A DNA stretch of 64,000 nucleotides from Oscheius dolichura (Eukaryota > Nematoda > Chromadorea > Rhabditida > Rhabditidae). The notes under the pieces are model-generated. The model was not told where the DNA came from. It did not search any database and saw only the letters and a program-made list of their open reading frames with translations. Positions 23,208 to 33,700 of this stretch are shown one piece after another; position 1 is the stretch's first letter, and the number at the start of each line of letters is the position of its first letter. The stretch covers positions 12,090,001 to 12,154,000 of the forward strand of contig OW051497.1 in NCBI GenBank assembly GCA_932521035.1. Direction: 5' to 3'. Position numbers and translations under genes: made by a program.

Positions 23208-23438
23208 TCACAGCCTTGAAATCTTTCCTCGACAGAGCTTATCCATTGGACCTACTTGGCTGTTGACTCAACCCCGCAATTATCCCAGTCAACCTGTTGT
23301 TGCGCGACCGATTGCAATAATCCCAAAAGCCAGGGGCAAAAAGAAGGCAGTGATACCGGGAAACACGTTCACATAATCCATCAACCTCCAAAATAGTAAC
23401 AAAGCAAAAAAAAATCCCTGGAACCGTAGCGAAAACAT
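23208..23438 (-). CDS. Two-helix membrane microprotein, 62 residues
   Basis: Exon 23294-23438, a 42-nt intron and exon 23208-23251 join in phase 1. The sequence begins MFSLRFQGFFFALLLFWRL, giving one hydrophobic helix. A DYVNVFPG turn follows, then a second helix, ITAFFLPLAFGIIAIG. The tail is short and basic (MDKLCRGKISRL). No family is recognised. Two short helices with a proline turn and a basic cytosolic tail fit small membrane subunits of larger complexes, which is only inference. The ATG follows an acceptor-like ACTCAG by 8 bases. Confidence 0.45.
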
Positions 23439-23638
23439 GTATTTTTCTGAGTTTTCTCAAATGTTAGCCTTTAACTTTTAATCAGAAATCATGGGTCCCG
23501 CAGCGCTGGACAGTTGCCAGGGAAAGCGTTGCGCCCTTCCTGGTGCATAAATTTTTTGAAAGCAGCTTTCCATCTGATTTGCTTTTGCATAAATCAGCAT
23601 TATCTCCTCGCGACCCGGGTCAAATATCAGCGACAAAA

Positions 23639-24471
23639 ATGGATGACGAATTTGAAGTGTACGCAGAGGACAACTTCGAGAAGGAGCTGGAAAAACTTGG
23701 AACTAGTCTTCGTCCTCTTGTAAGTGTTTTATTTTGTTTTATACTGATGCATTTAGACAAATTGGGAAACATTTGATGACGAAGAAGATGAAGAAAAGGT
23801 CGATGTTTTATTGGACCATGGCTTGTCCTCGGAGAAGCTCGCCGCTCTTAAAAATAGTAATATTCCCTCTAACTTGGAGGATGGTGGGCAGATTATGTTC
23901 ATAAGGTTAGGTTTTAGACTTTTCAAACAATTCATGCCTCCAGGTACAAAAAGAATGAAGAATCATCGGAATTACAAGATCTCCTTGGTCAACTGCATAA
24001 AGAAAAATTAGAAGATGTCACTATTGTAAGTTTAAAACAGGCAGCCTATTTTCAATTTTTAGATATTTCATACAACTTATGATTCATTAAACGAGGACGA
24101 AATTGATATACTGGAAACCTTCTATAATCATTATGATAACTTCCATATCGACTATGAAGACAAGGAAACGGTAATTTCATTATTTTGACTACATGTTTCC
24201 TCTTTTAAGCCAGATAAGGATCCCGTCTACAATTCGGATGAAGAATCAGACGGTGAAGTGTCACCTAATTTGGTTAATGATACCGATCAACCCGACGATG
24301 TCACAGCAAATCATATGGAAGATATGCTTACGGTTAGTTGGCTTTCTCTTTTTGTTAAAGTTGTACTTTTAGTTGAGAAAAACTTTAATGGAAATGGACT
24401 ACGAGGATCCAAGAAGGCTAGAGATGGCAGCAAATTTTGTGGATCTCATCGTGGATAAATTGAAGTTATAA
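23639..24471 (+). CDS. Acidic helical protein, unknown
   Basis: Six exons with introns of 37-40 nt join cleanly from ATG 23639 (MDDEFEVYAEDNFEKELEKL) to TAA 24469-24471. Early exons encode TNWETFDDEEDEEK and a predicted helix SSEKLAALKNSNI. Later ones read YKKNEESSELQDLLGQLHKE, LNEDEIDILETFYNHYDNF and a final helix RKTLMEMDYEDPRRLEMAAN. It is strongly acidic, with no signal peptide or membrane span, so it is probably cytosolic or nuclear. The splice support is good, but I do not recognise the family. Confidence 0.6.
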
Positions 24472-24633
24472 CATCCGGGTCCCTCTCCCATGCACCGACG
24501 TGTATGTTTCTGTTAATTTTATTCAATCTATTCACAGAATCACAGCTTTGCAAAATAAATATTTGTTTTCGTACTGAACATGGGAATTGTCGTTGTGTCA
24601 CGGGGAATATCATGGAGGCCTCCTAGTTTCGAA

Positions 24634-25603
24634 TCATTTCTTCGATTTGTGGATGGCTTCCGGGAGTTGGTCAAACATTCTCAAAGGCGGTAAAGCTCTG
24701 TAGTTTTCGGCGCGCTGCGGCATGTGTGCTACTCCTCGAATAGCTGAAACTTATCATTAGGGAGCAACGGGAGGTGACCTACCGTTAATGTAAGCTCCGT
24801 TGTGCTTCTCGTCGGCGAGATCATTACTGGCAAATGTTGAAATATAGTGGAAATCACCTTAAAAGAAGATTTAGATTATAACTTCATGGATGAGATACCA
24901 TCTTTGGTCCCAATGGGTGGAAGGGGAGGTCGTTTGTAAGGATCCAAATTACTTTCGGAGTTTTGACGACCCCTAAAGCTGGACTTCCTATTTCCACGAC
25001 AACAGCAAATTCTAAATCAGGAGGCTATATAAACCTTTGGAAAAGACACATACCTGTAGCAGCGATTGTCAGAGCCGTCGTCATAGGTACTCGTCAGAAC
25101 TGGATCCTCGTTTTCTTGAATTACTTGTCTGAAATCAATTGCTACTGAATTTGTAGAAATGGTTACTTCTTTTTCCGACAAAGACTTTTTAAAAGGACGA
25201 TGACCACAGCAGCTACGCAGACGGTAATGATGAAGACGACAAGGTACACTATCCATGAATTCTTGTCTGGAAAGGAATATCAGCCTGAGCTTCAGATTTC
25301 CGGCCTTCAGTTATTAAATTATACCGCTTGTCTGAATCTTTTCAGGCTGCTTGGTAATTAAATAACGTCTTTGCAATCTTAGAAAATGCTGGGAGCAGAC
25401 TGCGTCCGTGTCTACTGACTAATTCAGGACCACTAACCTATGAATCGCTCGAAGTCCGGCAGATGGAACGGGTGTTCCGTTGTGGTGAAGTTACCGTCTT
25501 CATCCACCGTCACGGTAATGTTATCCCCAATGGACGTCGACGGTAGGGGGAAGTCTTCTCTTTCCGTTTCCCTGAGATCTTCCAAAAGAGTCGTGTTTGA
25601 CAT
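24634..25603 (-). CDS. Single-pass membrane protein with short glycosylatable N-terminus
   Basis: Six exons from ATG 25603 (MSNTTLLEDLRETERED) to TGA 24634-24636 give about 205 residues. The N-terminal 58 residues contain NTT, NIT and NFT sequons. One helix follows (WIVYLVVFIITVCVAAVVIV), then a basic CRKKK stop-transfer cluster. The tail is polar, with Ser/Arg and Pro-rich parts and a C-terminal LPPLRMFDQLP. Without a cleavable signal, an N-outside signal-anchor topology is likely. The ATG follows a TTCTATTCAG acceptor-like site directly, so an upstream start at 25621 is less likely. Not recognised. Confidence 0.58.
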
Positions 25604-27461
25604 CTGAATAGAAAGTGTCACGGGGCCGGCAGAAACAAAGCAATAACGGTTGCTAGGAATCGCGAGATTATTGAAACGGATTTACTCGCCAGTTGGAGCA
25701 AAGACAAGTCACGTGAGAGATAAAAAGAATTCAATGAGATATTGCGTAGGAAGCGGGGGCATCCGGGGCATTTTCTACGTTGCTAATGAACCGCAAAATA
25801 TGGTATAACTTTATAAAGACGAAGAGATTAACAAGTGTGACTGAAAGTCTACCGCTTTGAAATGGTTGTAATGATCGAAACCGCAGAAATACAAATGAGC
25901 TCAACAGGTGTCCGAACAACTCCGCGGCGGACAACTTTTCTGAGGGTGAAATATGTGAGATAATGATCAATTGCTGCTGCATCATGTGGTTGATAAGACA
26001 GATGTTTTTGGTCACATTGAAAGTGTCTCTAATTAAGAGAAAAGCGTCTTATATCTCAAGGCAGAGGGCGCAATCATTATCCCTCTTCATTCTTCAAGTA
26101 ACGTGATATACAAAGTACGGAGACTTTTTAACAAGCGGACAAACAAACTTAAATTAGTAAAATGAGGTCGTGTAAAGTGCAATTGAATCTCCATGACAAC
26201 TGGCTTTGAAGTATCAAGAGCTGGCATTCCGAGATTAAAGTGGCTACTTCAAACAACGGCTGCCTATTCGAGGAAAGGCCTTGACGTTCAAAAAACCCGT
26301 CAACAGGAAAAAAAAGGCACTGAAAAGAATTATTGTTACACATGGGGTGATGATACATGCGACAGCAGGTGTCAATAGGGAGAGCCTGATGGTGGGAGGA
26401 AAGAGGAAGAAGAATTCAAAACTAGAAGACTAATGTGCTAACCGCAGTGAAGATTGGATTGGTACGTATTCTCATTACGCCATTCTACGGCAGCTGCTCT
26501 CTCGCGTTTCTTTTGGGATTGTTGCGTAAAGCAGGGCCGGAGGGAAAGGGCGCGTCTCGGGTATCTACGAGCTCTTGTTTTGATTCATGCCGCATTTCTG
26601 GGCTATACATAAACAATGTGACAAAACATCTTAAGGGAGCTAATCAGCGACTTCTTTCGCAATCTCAAGGATGAACACTCGCGAGCTAGGGCAGAAGAGC
26701 CTCTTGGCCTTTTATTCAAAAAGAAGAAGTTACCTGACTATTTTAAAATCTAGACGGAAAGGGAAAACGCTATTGTTGCCGGCCGTGAACCTTTGATACA
26801 AATCGGATTAGTATCAATTGAAACGGATTTACTTCACCCTTTTGCGAGAGCCTAACAAAGGCATGTAAACTCCCCCATTCTCGGAAACTTTTCTCGCTGG
26901 CAGCAAGGAAAAATAGGCAGAGGGGGAGCGGAAAACTAACAGTAGATCAATGAGCTCATGGGATTAGAAAAGTAAAGGAGCGGATGGCTCGCGGGATTTC
27001 AACGCGTCTCTAGATGTCAATCTGGGGATTATTTTGGTCGAAGGCAGAGGCAGCAAGCGGTCACTAACCCACGGCAATCAAAAAGTGTCTTCGAGAAACA
27101 ATTATCTCGCGAGTGTTAGCTAGAGGACGTCTCGATATCCATCCTCTCAAAATCTTTCCGAGAAAAGATATTTTTACTTCGGTCGGATTAGCATAAATTA
27201 TAAGTTAATGCAATATCAGTTAATGCAGATTAACTAATACCGGGAGCGTCATGGGTTAGATGATTTGCCGGAAGGGGAAAACACGATGTTACTCTCGGTG
27301 GTAGAGAGGAACCGGTTGCATCTCAGGGTCGAGAGTTAAACCACTTAATAGAAGAGTTTATTGGCCTACTGCTGCTGAGGGATTGACCCAAAATGACAGG
27401 TCTCGTTAGCTGAAACAGGGATAAAAGGAATGTCCAGGAGGAAAGAAGTAGCTCTACTGCG
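25604..27461. other. Largest empty intergenic region
   Basis: About 1.9 kb without a supportable gene. Frames of 60-95 codons on both strands (for example minus 25731-26015) have no domain, no clear splice pairs and no signal peptide. It probably includes the promoters of both flanking genes. Confidence 0.4.
27421..27428 (+). promoter_or_regulatory. TATA-like element of the PLA2-like gene
   Basis: ATAAAAGG lies about 41 bases before the ATG at 27462, as for other short secreted genes here. Confidence 0.45.
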
Positions 27462-28056
27462 ATGCTGCTGTTCCTCTTCTTCCTGTTCCCTCTAGCCTAT
27501 TCCAGGATGTATTGCGGACTGGACCCCATGACGAACTTCCTCATGGAGGTACAGGTAAAGCTGGACTGCCGGCCGATATTCCGTGAGTTGTATAGTGGCC
27601 AATCGCCACAAATGAATAATGTCTTCGGGTTCGCGCACAGCCACCAGAGGGAAGGGAAAACAGAATATGAGCGCGTTGAATTTCAAACTAGGGGGATTGC
27701 TCGGTGGGGGAGGGTGTAAACGAGGAACTAGTGGGAGAATGACCACTAGGAGCTAAGGTACACAACGATAACGGTTGCCCTGACTCATGTCGTACAGCAA
27801 AATCTGTTTCAGCAGCTCACAATGAATGTTGTCTTCAACACGGCTTCTGCTACCTGAGACGCAAGCCATATGAAGAATGTGACACCGCGTACTGTTCCTG
27901 CATTGCTCCACTGTCAACTGAAGGCGTCTGCAAGGTAGTCTAGACTGTTTCTATAATAATATCCGCTTCCAGTTCCACGCAGAAAACTATTGCAACAACG
28001 TGAAAACAAATGGAAAGAACATTTATCCGATGTTTACAATGGAGAATGGCAAATGA
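27462..28056 (+). CDS. Secreted phospholipase A2-like protein with altered active site
   Basis: Exons 27462-27582, 27750-27934 and 27973-28056 join in phases 1 and 0 for 129 residues. The signal peptide is MLLFLFFLFPLAYS. The core has the sPLA2 order CGLDPM, DNGCPDSC, HNECCLQHGFCY, then ECDTAYCSCIAP and a C-terminal NYCNNV. In active sPLA2 the catalytic motif is CCxxHDxCY. Here the catalytic-type His (His71) is kept but the calcium-binding Asp is Gly72, so phospholipid hydrolysis is doubtful. It is best viewed as a PLA2-fold secreted protein, perhaps a lipid or receptor ligand. First intron (167 nt) is longer than most in this window. Confidence 0.72.
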
Positions 28057-28141
28057 ATGAAAACTTCTTCCGTGTTCACTTTGCGAGGCTCTCTAGCTTG
28101 GCAGGGATGACCTAAAAATACTTCCTACTCTGCAAATGCGT

Positions 28142-31100
28142 CTAGAATACCTCTTGCTTTCCTAGTCCCGCAATGATACGGTCTGAGAGCCAAGCAGGCA
28201 TCATAGAGAGAGGCACGAAGAAGAAGATGGCATCATATCCACAGTAATACCTGCAAAATAGTATTTTGAGTTTGAAAATTTATTCTTACTCCATTGGGAG
28301 TTAATTTATCACCCACAGCGAAACACTGCGCGTAGGTACCTTAGAAAAAAACCTCACGAAAAGTATCGGGTAGACCCAGCTAGACAGTTATCGCTTGATG
28401 TTGACAAAAACTGACACAAGTCCATGAACTAATTTGATACTGTCTGTTTTCCTTCTCAGAACGCCATTCTCTTTGTTGCCAAGATTCCGCTGCTGTGGTT
28501 CTAAATGGCAGAGTCCAGAGAAACGAGTCTGCATCTCTGCTATGTACCTACATTGTTGTATTTCACCCCGCCGTCAGAGTAAATTTTTTACAAGTTTTCT
28601 AACTGCAGTTGGGTTGCATTATTTCTAAAGGGACAGAAAACAACAAAGTCTTTCCAGAATATATTTTTTCCGAACTGAATAAAGCTTTTTTCATTATGTA
28701 AAGAGGCGGCTGCAATTGCGCTCTATTGGCAAGGTTAAGACTACGGTGGCGAATCCAACTTCTGTTTAAAATAATAAGAGGACTATTCAGAGAGCCGCTA
28801 CCTCTTCTCTATGACATAGAACAGAATGCAGAGTATTTTGGCTGGATTCCGGTAAGTATATAATATTTTTATTCGAATAAAGATAGTTTGGAGGTTCCTA
28901 ATAAGACGCTGACTATTATTTTAAACTGTGAGGAGTATTTTTATTTAGGATGACGCTGCTCCCGAGAATGTCCCCATGGATATGGACCCCGGTCTAGAAC
29001 TCTCGGATCTGCCTAGTGATAATACCCAGCCTCTCGTCACTATTAATCTGTTCCATCCTTTTGAAACAGCAGATCCCGCCCTAACTATCAACATCAGTTA
29101 TTCGTATCCCAGTGATCAGGGGACTCTCATGCAGGGGATACATCCTACGTAAGTTACTCAACTTTAACGTTATTTGGTTTTTATTGTTATTGCGGAGAGA
29201 GCCTTAAAAATAATTAAATTTTAGGGTTAACGTGAATTCGGTGGACCGCGTTCAAACAGCGAAACGCCCTTCTCTATCAGCCCAGGTTCCCGAGGTGGAG
29301 GTTTTCTGCGATGAACAAGGATACGAGTACCGCTTCATAAACCCCGGGAAACATGTGTATTGTCGGGACGTTCTCCTACGGTATTTTGGTTTTTCAGCTA
29401 ATATTAATCTAGTTTAGCTGTAATACCACTAAAGGATGTTCGGGAATGGCTTGCATGAGGGACGATGTCATACTGAACGGTGGAGAGCACGATCATCCCC
29501 CTCCACCGAAGCAAACTCATCCGGAAGAAACGGTGGGTAAGGTTGTGGGCATTCTTGAATTTTAAATTTAGAGTACAGGATCAGCAACGGTACCAAAGAA
29601 AGCTCTAGGGTCAGGCAAACACTCTGGCAAGCGTAGACTTTCATCTACTCCTCTTGAAGAGAAGCAGGTAGCAATTCTTTTGTAATTTTGATCTTTTCAA
29701 TGTTCCAGCTCTCACCTACGACCTTAACCCTAAATTTAGCTTTTAACATTGGTGCACCCACACAGAACAGCCCTCTTTGCCACTTCTCTCCCAGCGAAGA
29801 AGAAGAACCCCTACCCAAGATTCCTAAGATGGATACTCTAGACTATTTCTCACGTATGTATTGCACTCTTGATGAGTTTTAACCTATCAGCCTTTTCCTC
29901 TATTTATAAGAGTATTATTTAAGCTCTATACCTCTTTTGACCATACCTCTTGCCATTTTCCTTTGTTCTAACTTATTAACAGATTAAATATTGACTTACC
30001 GAGCTCTGGGGAATTGGGCCGTGATGGCGTGGTAATAGTTATCGACTACGAGATTGATGTTGGATGAACTCATGGAGACGTAGAGGTCATTCCACATTGT
30101 AGCGACTAAAAATAATGAAAACATAGATAGCATAGGATCTTACAGTAGTTCTTGAACTTCTCTCCGTATTCTTCCTTAGTCTCTTTGTCAAGTTTTGCCC
30201 AAACACCTTCCACCCTGTTGATCATGGCTTGGGGGTCAATCAGGGGAGTTCTAAAGATTCCTGGCTCGAGGATACTGCACTTTACTCCAAAGTTCTTTAA
30301 TTCTTGTCTGAAATTATGTTCTTTAAATTAGAATGAGTAGAATAGTTTACCGAAGGGCATCCATGTATGCTTCTGCTCCGAACTTGGCAACAACGTAGGG
30401 TCCAGCGGCGGGAGAGGACAGTCTTCCATTTACAGAAGTCACGGTGACGATCCTTCCCTGAGAAGCCTTCACGAGTTTTTTGAAGACTTGGGTAGTACGA
30501 ATGACTCCAAGAGTGTTAACTTCCAACGACAGTTTGTAATCGGCCATGCTTAACCAGTCGTCCGGACCGTAGCAGGAGAAGATCCCGGCATTGTTCACAA
30601 CGGCCCAGAGAGCTAAAATCTCCTTTCTACTTTGCTCTTCAGTCAAAGTAAGAGCAGAAACCGCCGAAAAGGAACAGGTTTGTTACCCGCTTTTGATGTA
30701 TTAGTCTGATAAGTAGTATGACGTAAAAATGACACACCGACTCCTTTCGGCATGTTCTTGACGACGAAGTCTCGGGCAGCTTCTACGCTTTCGTCCTTGG
30801 TCACGTCGAGGGAAACAGTTTGGATCAATTTGCACTCCTCTTTCAAACTCTCTGCTCCCTAGACATATTTGAATAGAATAAAACTGTAAGAAGAACGGAA
30901 CCTTGTCAGTCAGACATCCTGCGAAAACAGTAAATCCATTGGCGGCACATTTCTTAGCCAATTCTCTTCCGAATCCCGTGTCGCATCCAGTGATGAAGAC
31001 AGCTTTTGACTTGAAATCTCCTATTATGAGAAGTTCCCAGAGGAATCTGGGAGGATAATGAAACCAAAAGCGTTGTGGTACCGAAGAGTGTAGTAGGCGA

Positions 31101-31188
31101 TGACCGCCCCGACAACTAAAGCTGACCAGGTGAGCATCGAAGCAGTCGAACTGTAATAGGAATACTGTCTAGCTAAGAAATCAAACAT
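28142..31188 (-). CDS. Membrane short-chain dehydrogenase, retinol-dehydrogenase type (SDR9C)
   Basis: ATG at 31188 starts [13 protein letters not shown], followed by a membrane anchor ([13 protein letters not shown]). The Rossmann motif is TGCDTGFG, followed by the NNAG motif, [14 protein letters not shown] with the active Ser, and catalytic YVVAK. Later exons run through [18 protein letters not shown]-type sequence and end FPRAR at a CG|GTAAGT donor (29998 region). The conserved ending is at 28142-28250: [20 protein letters not shown], joined in phase 2 by a TTTTGCAG acceptor. Thus the last intron is about 1.75 kb and contains the FLYWCH-like gene on the other strand. Such enzymes oxidise or reduce retinoids or steroids with NAD(P) at the ER membrane. 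Reading on at 29998 would give an in-frame TAA and a truncated enzyme. Confidence 0.85.
28976..29882 (+). CDS. FLYWCH-like zinc finger protein, nested in an SDR intron
   Basis: Exons 28976-29148, 29225-29380, 29418-29532, 29572-29667 and 29709-29882 join in matching phases for at least 237 residues. The start shown ([13 protein letters not shown]) is the first ATG in frame. An upstream exon ending at about 28853 (NAEYFGWIP) is in frame too, so the N-terminus may be longer. The zinc region reads [20 protein letters not shown], then [16 protein letters not shown] and [10 protein letters not shown]. The Cys..Cys..His-x-His order and KGC core fit the FLYWCH family. The C-terminus is basic then acidic and ends [11 protein letters not shown]-binding transcription factor is the likely role (as flh genes in C. 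elegans). Confidence 0.6.
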
Positions 31189-31963
31189 TGCACGAGAATA
31201 GGTGTGGCTAGCAAAATGGTTGTAAGAAAAACATTCCGCGAAGAACCAGCGCAGTTGGGGTTGACCTCTGAGGAAAACAAAGCTTTTTCCTCGGCCTCTT
31301 TGAGGTACAATACACGTAAACAGTAAACCAGTTCTTTCATTCGCCTGGTGTCAAATAAACGCTTGCGAGCTAGATGGATGAACGGCGTTATGCAAAACAA
31401 TTTGGCAGAAATGGGCTAGAGTCGAGGCTGGTAAAATTGATAACGCGACGAATTGGAGCAGAGATATGTACGGTTTTTAAACCACAAGCGAGAGGGGGCA
31501 AAACATGGCTAGAGAGAGAGCTCGACTCTAGTTGCTCCCTAAGATAACGCAGAATGGAAAGAAGCGTAAAATAGAGGAAGTGGAAAGGGAGGGGAACCTG
31601 TTGCTTTAAATGGAAGTTATTGGACGCATAAGAACAACCAAATGAGGGCAGTTCACGTGAAAAACAGGGAGCAGAAGGGTGGTCGGCAGAGACACCGAGA
31701 AAGACTAATGAGGGAAGGAGAGGGCTCTGACCTGGCCTTATATCCTCTTATAGTTACCATTGTGATAATTACTCTGGCTATTGTCTATGTAGTAGACCAG
31801 AGATCAGTAGAATCAATCATGACCCATGGGAAAACGACCACAACTCGGATAAGCGATAAGATTTATGGATTTTGTTTCAAGAACAACATGATCTACGCAC
31901 AAATATACAACCCGATATCTATATTTCGAACAAATATACAAAAAGTACGAGACAATACTATAG
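31189..31963. other. Intergenic region with one hydrophobic frame
   Basis: A 142-codon plus-strand frame at 31642-32067 holds a membrane-like stretch LYPLIVTIVIITLAIVYVV, but its 3' half overlaps the end of the Kunitz gene and no splice support was found. It could be one exon of a small membrane protein. Otherwise nothing seen. Confidence 0.25.
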
Positions 31964-32671
31964 TTATACACGTTGGCTGCCGCACATTCTCATGCAGGCA
32001 TTGTAATTGGGGAAGTTGTTTTCATTTCCCAGTGTTCCATAGTAGGAGAAGCGCATGCAAGTATTGAATTCCCTGGTGAAAAAGTAACGGTCGCTCTTCA
32101 CACTGGTAGTAGAGAATTTTCCTGCGTCGTAGTTCATGTTACAGAGGAACGCTGAAACTTGGCATTCACTTTAAAACAAAGAGGGGCACTCACAGGCCTG
32201 GGGACAGCAGAAGCCATCGGTACAGGAGTAGCCATTGGGGCATTGTTGTCCACCGTTGCCGCATCTAGTCACGTTCAGATGGTCGACGTCGTATTCAGCG
32301 TTACAGGTTTGGGCCATTTGTCTGTGATCCGCGGAGTCTTGAGCTGCTGCTGGATTGACCTAAGAGTTTATGTAAGTAGGTTTAGAAGAAGATTGACTTA
32401 CGCGAGAGCCTGCTCCATTGATACAATAATCCTGACATTCTTTAGCACTGGAGAAACGGTTTCCGTTTCCATTGCAGCCATTGTACATGAAGGGCTGGCA
32501 GAGCTTCTGCTGGGGGTTGTAGTAGAACATTTGTCGCTGAGGGTTGGTAGCGCAGAAGTCTCCCCGATCTCGAGCATCGGTACAGCTTTGTTGTGCTTGA
32601 GACTGGGTCTGGCCTTGTCGCTGAGCAAAGGAGAGGGCGACGGTTGCTAGTATTAGAACAACAGTTGACAT
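31964..32671 (-). CDS. Secreted Kunitz-lustrin protein
   Basis: ATG 32671 gives a signal peptide (MSTVVLILATVALSFA). A Gln-rich spacer leads to a full Kunitz/BPTI domain: CTDARDRGDFC, MFYYNPQQKLCQPFMYNGCN, NRFSSAKECQDYC, with all six cysteines. A lustrin-like Cys-rich unit follows (CGNGGQQCPNGYSC ... GFCCPQ). Last is a second, degenerate Kunitz-like region with four cysteines: FLCNMNYDAGKF, TCMRFSYYG, NENNFPNYNACMRMC. Three introns (42, 42 nt and one at GTGAGT) agree in phase; stop at 31964-31966. Such proteins are secreted protease-inhibitor-type proteins common in nematodes. It is a paralogue of the gene at 33701-34548 in opposite orientation. Confidence 0.82.
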
Positions 32672-33287
32672 TTTCCTGAAAATCCGAAGGTTTTATGTTA
32701 CAGAAGTAAATTTGGAACAACTGGAGGCAATATCGTCGGAGTTGTTGCGAGTTATTTAAATACGGACTAGAAGTGTAGCTTGTTTGAATGGTAAACAGGC
32801 ATCCGGATGAAGGGCAAATAGTCTACTGCTTGTCAAAGTATCTGTGCAAAGAAGGTGTGGAGGCGGAAAGTAGAGAAAACCAAGTAAAATAGAACGAGCA
32901 CACATTCTTTTGAAGATCATGTAAAGTCAAAAGTACAACAGGTTAACCAGAGACCGGGAAAAGAGCAAAAATCCAGCTCTCTCCTCTTTAAATAGCGCGT
33001 GGTTTGGCGTTTACTTCACACCTTTTAGTTTGCTCCGTTTTTCAAAAATCTAAATAATATTTGCCCTCTCTATTGTGTTTTATTGACCGCCTGTAGCTGG
33101 GCTGTCTCAGAAGTCGTTCAAGTTCAACCTTGTGGGAACAATGGCCTGGTGTAACATGCAACCGAATCATTGACTTCTTATTAGATTTTGACACAAACCG
33201 GACCCAGACACAGTGCCACGTTGCCAGAAGGAGAACAGCGTTGCCAACTTGCTTCCTCTATAAAATATCTCTCTTGCTCCTTGCTTA
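32672..33287. other. Intergenic region between Kunitz gene and candidate prohormone
   Basis: No coding signal. A TATTTAAATA-like stretch near 32750-32760 may be the core promoter of the minus-strand Kunitz gene. Confidence 0.35.
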
Positions 33288-33589
33288 TTAACTTTCCCTT
33301 CGCATTACAAGCGATAGGGGTTGACATTCGGCTAACCGGAACTGTTTGCCTTCTATTAATCCTGAGTGTCTTTTCTTCTGCTCATAAACCATCCGCAAGA
33401 GCTTATCGAGATCACTCTGCGGTACTCGACTCCCCCTTCCGGTCACAACTCGTGTAGGCGCAACGTGACGCGACCGGCATGCCCTCCTACGCCGAACATT
33501 GCTTCCCCTACACGTACTGTTTGTTACTGGAAAGTTTGCCAAGCGTAACAAACAGAGACCGAGAGAATAAAAGCCCGACTGAGATGCAT
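33288..33589 (-). CDS. Candidate secreted prohormone, 86 residues
   Basis: Exon 33528-33589 encodes a signal peptide (MHLSRAFILSVSVCYAWQTF). A 41-nt intron (GTAACA...GCGTAG) leads in phase 2 to exon 33288-33486. The mature part reads ACRSRHVAPTRVV, then SDLDKLLRMVYEQKKRHSG, ending RLAECQPLSLVMRRES. The amphipathic helix before a KKR processing site, plus two lone cysteines, is reminiscent of peptide hormone precursors, but I recognise no known peptide. It lies in the gap between two Kunitz genes and shares strand with the first. Confidence 0.45.
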
Positions 33590-33700
33590 AGGTCTATAGA
33601 GCAACGACTGGTTTTTGACTAGGTATCCACGACAGACTGACTTACTGTCTGGCTCTTTGCTCACTCTTCCCTTCGTATGAAAATAAACACTAATTTTAGA

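Noticed and set aside
29996-30100. SDR gene truncated before its C-terminal segment
   Set aside because: The missing exon was found at 28142-28250 with matching phase, so truncation is not needed.
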